64,000 nt of DNA from Sipunculus nudus (Eukaryota; Annelida; Sipuncula; Golfingiida; Sipunculidae), in contig CM049314.1 of NCBI GenBank assembly GCA_026874595.1, positions 70,138,300 to 70,202,299 on the forward strand. Reading direction: 5' to 3'. This document shows, piece by piece, positions 56,301-62,300 of the stretch (positions are counted from its first letter, which is position 1; every line of letters starts with the position of its first letter). A model generated the notes under the pieces. The model ran no database searches and was not told where the DNA came from. It worked only from the letters and a program-made list of their open reading frames with translations. The position numbers and the translations under genes are program-made.

Positions 56301-59300
56301 AGTGCAATGTAGAATATGATGACTGCATAGGGAAAATATGAATATATGAGACCTGCTTCAAAAAGCAAAACTGTGTAGTTTGGATCAGATTTCATGTGAA
56401 CCAGCTCAACCAGCACATAGCAAAACAGAGAAACTCAATAACCATGCTAAACAATGTAACAAATAAACAAGGGACCTATGGGTCACGACGCTCAGCTGTT
56501 ATATATGATAAAAAAATATTATTTAGAAATGAGGCACATGCTGGTTTTGTGTGGTAATAAATATAAGCTGTATTATGAGTTGTTGTTGTTTAGCTTATGT
56601 ATGATTTTGATAGTACCTTTGGAGACAGGGAAGAGGATTGATTTCATTTATTTTATTAACAAATGGAGTACTATTGTCACACAGATTTTGACTTGGCCAT
56701 ATAACTTATAAGCAGAACATATAATATAAGAGTTTAACTATTTATTAAAAAAAAATACAAATATTGTCCCAAATATAATTTTTATTAAAAATAATAAGAG
56801 AATCATATGATTTTTTAAAATGAAATATAACTGATATGATTATTAAAATAATATTAAAGAATATATTCATGAATGCATTCATGAATACATTTGGAAAGTA
56901 TTTGCACGAGTATTCATATATTTTCATTTTTACCTGAATTCCCATTCTTTATGCAAGAAATTTTACAATGGAGTATAAAATCATATTCGTATTTAAATAC
57001 AATTACAAAGTATTTGCACCATGTCTGGAATTTATTCAGTTTTCACCAAACAATGATGTTGAGAATCCAGAATATACAAAATTCACACATTTAAATAATG
57101 ATCATAAGTACCTGGTTTTATGGCTTTTATTTATATTAAAAAATAACTGTAAAAAATTCATTTTGGACTAATTTCACATCAATGTACACACTAGACACAG
57201 CAGGAATCTAAATTAATATTATCAACTGCATCTTTGTCTAATTTCCTTCATATGATCCCTAATGATTAGTAATGAATAATATGATTTACTTCTTTATCAT
57301 TAAAATTGAACTGAAAAATGCCATAGGTGACTGCATGGTGTTATTTGGAATATGTGACATTCTACCCATCGATACAAAATTCTTATATCATCAGTAACTG
57401 CAAGTTAATTTCCTGTTATTATAAACTAACAAATTCCTTTTCTATTTTTCTTTAATTTGTTATTAAAAACCAATAAAAATTTATTAATTTATTGTTTTTT
57501 GTTATGTTCTTGGTTAAAACTACTAGATGAGTCGGGTTGGACACCTGGATCAACTGTGGCTTGCCATAAGCTGCCTGGATTCCATGTATGCCTCGCCTCA
57601 AGCGTGCATAATTTGATGAAAGGTCAACAAGGTCAACATACAGGTGACTTAAGAGGGGCTGGAGAGAGCCAAAGTCTGACAGGGTCTCATAAAAAAACAT
57701 TAATAAAAGCTACAATTTTTGGCCAATTTCTTTCAGCTTTCTAAACTAAAAAGCTGAAATGCTTATGTGTGCATGATATGAAAATTATATCAACAGTGCT
57801 CACGGGAAACAAACGTGCCATGGTCACAGTTGGGCAAAATTTAAGGTACTAATTTTATATTTATACTAAATAAAATTTGAAAAATTCAGAACTAATTTTG
57901 GGTATTCAATTGAATCTTGATTAAATAATGTTACATCCCTGACAAAAAAATCTCTAGCTTCAGCAATGCTCTTGTTAAGGGAGTAAATATATTTCTTGAT
58001 TTTTTACAAAGTGCATTATGTTTGGGCCCATAACTTAAAACAATTACACAATACTGACATCATTCTGGCATGTGCATAGAGAATGAAAAATATGTATATT
58101 ATTTATGATTAAAGTCAGATCAGTGGTTTTGATATTAGGCAGTCTTGAAGTGTAACAATGGGTTTTTAATGGAAAAATTAAGTTTTTAATTAATATCTCG
58201 AATGTCCTAGTGACCAAATTCTTGGCATGGTAGGGCATTTTGGAGACATCTAACTGTATGCCGAATTTAAGGAACTTAGAGCTGAAGCTGGGGAGCTGAG
58301 CTCTTGCAAACTGCATAACACTAGCTTGATGTAAACAATATGTTACATGGTGCTTGAAAACTTGATTAAAATCTACAGTTTTTGATCAACTGGTTTCAAA
58401 TTTTTGGTGTTAACAGTTGAAATGCTAACAAAAACATGCTGTGAAAATTAAATCCACAGTACTTACAGGAAAAAAACGTGCCATGGTCAAAGTTGGGCAA
58501 AATTTAAGGTACCAATTTTTTATTTTTATTAATATTTTAAAAAATTTAAAAGATTTTCATCTAATTTTGGGTATACAATTTAATTTTGATTAATTAAAGT
58601 TATATTACTGGAAAAAAGGTCCATAGCATTAACATTTTTTGTGTTAAGTGATCAAATATCTTTTCAGATTTTTTACAAAATGCATTATGTTTGGGCCCAT
58701 AACTTTTTTAAATTAAATAATACAGACATAATTTCTGGCATGTACATAGGAACTATAAAGAGGAATATTTATGGTAAATATGAGGTAAAACAGATGAGTG
58801 GTTTTGATATTAGGCAGTCCTGAAGTGTGAAAATAGGTTTTTAATAAAAAATTGAGGTTTTTCCTTAATTTCTCAAAGGAACGAAGTTGCAAACACCCAG
58901 TTTTTGGCTTGGTAGGAGATCTTGGGGACATCTAACATTATGCCGAATTTTGGATTCCTAGGTCTTACGGTTTCAAAACGTGCCACATCTACGGACGGAC
59001 GGACGGACGGACGGACGGACGGACAGACGGACGGACGACGGACAATGGACCACGACTATAGCTCAGATGACATATAGTCAGCTGAGCTAAACAACATAAT
59101 AAAATATTCCCACTTTACCATAGCAACCAATAATATACCAAACCAAAAGACTTACTTCCTGTGTGGCGTACAAAGAAAACACAAAATCACAGGAGTTTAT
59201 TAAGGTAAATTCATGCAAAATGCATGCATGTCAAACTGCCAGTTAAAAAGATAAATATACATATACTGGCAAAATACTATACTAAGAAAATTCATGACCT

Positions 59301-62300
59301 CAGGAATCAATTTTATGTTTATCTGTGTAAGCCTACACATTATACATTATATTCACTATTTTCAATGAAAATTCATGGAATGGTGGGTAAAAGTCAGGCT
59401 AAAATAGGCGAGGGGGGGGGGGGGGGGGGGGTTCAGGCCGTCAGCTTATTGATTAAATTTAATGGCAAGTCCATAAAATTCTGTGTGAATCATAAATTTT
59501 ATATAACTAATAAAATCCAAGTTCATGACTTTTATACACTTTTTTTATAAAAAAAAAATTCTAAATCACATTTTGACATTTTGAATTGTTTACACTCTCA
59601 GGATTTACAAAAGTAGGAACCCTATGGTTTATTTTTTATCTTTTCAACTCCTTGTTGGTAAAAACATTCACCTTTTACGGAGAGAAATCATGCTAAAAGT
59701 AATTTAGCATGATTTACATTACATAGAAATTAATATATATAAGACAAAGAACAGGAAAATTGGACAAAAAACAGGTAGTGTACATTTTGCTATCACTGAC
59801 ATGCGAAATACATATTTTAGCTGCAAATAACAGATAAAGCAGCACTTAAATTATGAATTCGCAAGGTTGGAAAACATTTGGGGGAATAGGTAATATAAGC
59901 ACATAAAGTTAATGACAGAAAAGACACCAATTAATCTTTATTACAATGAAAACGGTAGTCAAAGATGAATTCTACATACCTTTCAAATGGTGCTCGTTTA
60001 ACGTAATTTTCCCTGACGTATTCAACAAGTTGCTTCTGTGTTCTTCCACAGTACCTGAAAAAATTCATTGGGACAATTAAGTACATCATTTGGGCCCACA
60101 ATATAAGTGCCAATAATATAAATTGTTCTCAAAATTTTTAAATTTTATTTTCAAGGTTTTGTTAAAGATATAAATTTGGAGTTTCATGTTTTTTTTGCCT
60201 GGCCTCCTTTACTATTTCTTTAACCATTCAATCACCCAATAATTTTTCAGTGCGATGCAAAACTAACTGAATCCAAATGATATAGTCTTAACACAATATC
60301 AACCCAACTGAATTCAAACGATTTTGGTGACAAAAGCATCCCTCCATTCTATTTTGTCATAGCCAGCCTTCAGAGTGAAATTCAATGTCTTTCCAAGTCA
60401 ATTTTCAAAATTTATAAACTTCAAGCATTTTCAAGGCCTTGGAATATAAAAACATTTTCAAGAATTTTCAAGCACGTGGAAACCTGAATAAGACATGTGA
60501 TACAATTAAATTTGTTACTGTGCTTGTGGATTTATGACAGTGGAGCTCATGGAAAAGACTTTCAGCCTGGTCCAATTATATTTGGTTGGTTAACTTTTGT
60601 ATTTCTGTATTACCTAAATGAGGATCCACGGCTGACAACTCTCGTTTTGTTTCGGGGTATCCTTTTAACATTGGGACATCTGAAGAATGCATGGTATTCT
60701 ATACACTTCTTCCAGAAGTTCTTGCACTCATTTCTAGTTTCAAAGTAGAATTCTACAGTGTCTTTGTAATAACCCTGAAAATAAACAAAAATATATTTTC
60801 ATATGGATTCATCATTGATATATTTTGTATTATTATTATCATGACATACATCTGTTGCTAGATATAATTTACTGGCTGCATGCTCTGGAAAACATTACTC
60901 CTATGATTATAATAACAGTTAAAAGAAAGGCAATTCATATGCATATTGCTGTAAAAAAATAAGATAATTACTTTAAAACTGCTTTTATTCTAGATGGATT
61001 TAAAGTATGAAGAATACACAGAAGAGAGTATTCACCGTAGGTTTCACAAAACAGATATTAAACTGAGTTAATCTAGTGAAGCAAATAAAAGCAGCAAACA
61101 AAAAAACCTTCAACACATTTATGGTTCAACACCTGTAGAATTTACTGAGGGCCAAAAGTAAAACTTTGACACATCAACAATTCAATACATGTTGAATTTT
61201 AATATTTTCTGTGTCCCATGCAAGTGTTCTTATTAATAATGTAACTGCTTTGTCCAGGCAGGGATTTAAACAAAATGGCAACAAGACAAGACCATTGTCT
61301 GGCATAATATAAAAGAAGGTTTTTCTGTATATAAATATGTTACTCAAATTTTGCAGATTTTGCATGTTAACATGTGAGGAAATATTTCACTGACTGATCC
61401 CTGTTGATAAGATCTGGAGAATTATTTTTACTCACGTATCCCTCAGGATGGAGCTTGATGAGGAATTTCTTTCTTTTGAAGCTGAGTTTTCTAATCTTGG
61501 CCCAGGAGAATGTGTTGATCTTTGTGTAGCCCTGATAGACCAGAACACCCATGTGTGCCACACCAAGGTTTAAATTCACATCTTCATGATCCTAATACAT
61601 GAAAATACCAAAAATAATATCATACAGTCAGAGGTCTTTATATGCAGAACATAATATATGTAATAAAATTTCTTATATCTAAACATAACATTTAAATATT
61701 TCAGTTTTCAACTGCACAATCATTTATTACAAATGGGTTTTTAATCATCAATCATGCACATTAAACCAAGGCAATCATTAAGTCTGATTCAATTTAGTTT
61801 GCCTTGGAGCTACTCCATTATAAACAGCATTAATTCAACCATCTCTTCATTTTATACTTTTCTCAAGCATTTCAAGAAAAACCTGGACAGAAGTTCATCT
61901 TTTTTTTTCATTAACCTTTGATGTTTTATCAAAGATCATTGACTGATTGCAAATGAAGAAAATTCTGGTCTGAATTAACTTTTCTTTAAGTCTTGGTCTT
62001 TCCAGATGTAAATTTGCATCTTGAGTAAAAATACTTTCAAGGGGAATGTTTTTTATTGCTAACCGGCCACATGGATTTACTAAAGGAGCTGACAAAAACT
62101 TGAGTAGCTTGAGTGAGTAGCTTGTGTGAGTAGCATGAGTAGCTGCTCACGTGAGTAGGTGCTCCCACCTTGGCTGTGTGCATGCGTATCCCGTAAAGTT
62201 CACACTTGCGTGCAGTCTCCAACAAGTTGAAGTCAGCATCCGCAGGTGTCTGGCCTCTGAAAATTCACCAACATTAAACGTAACTTATCAGAAAGCAAAA

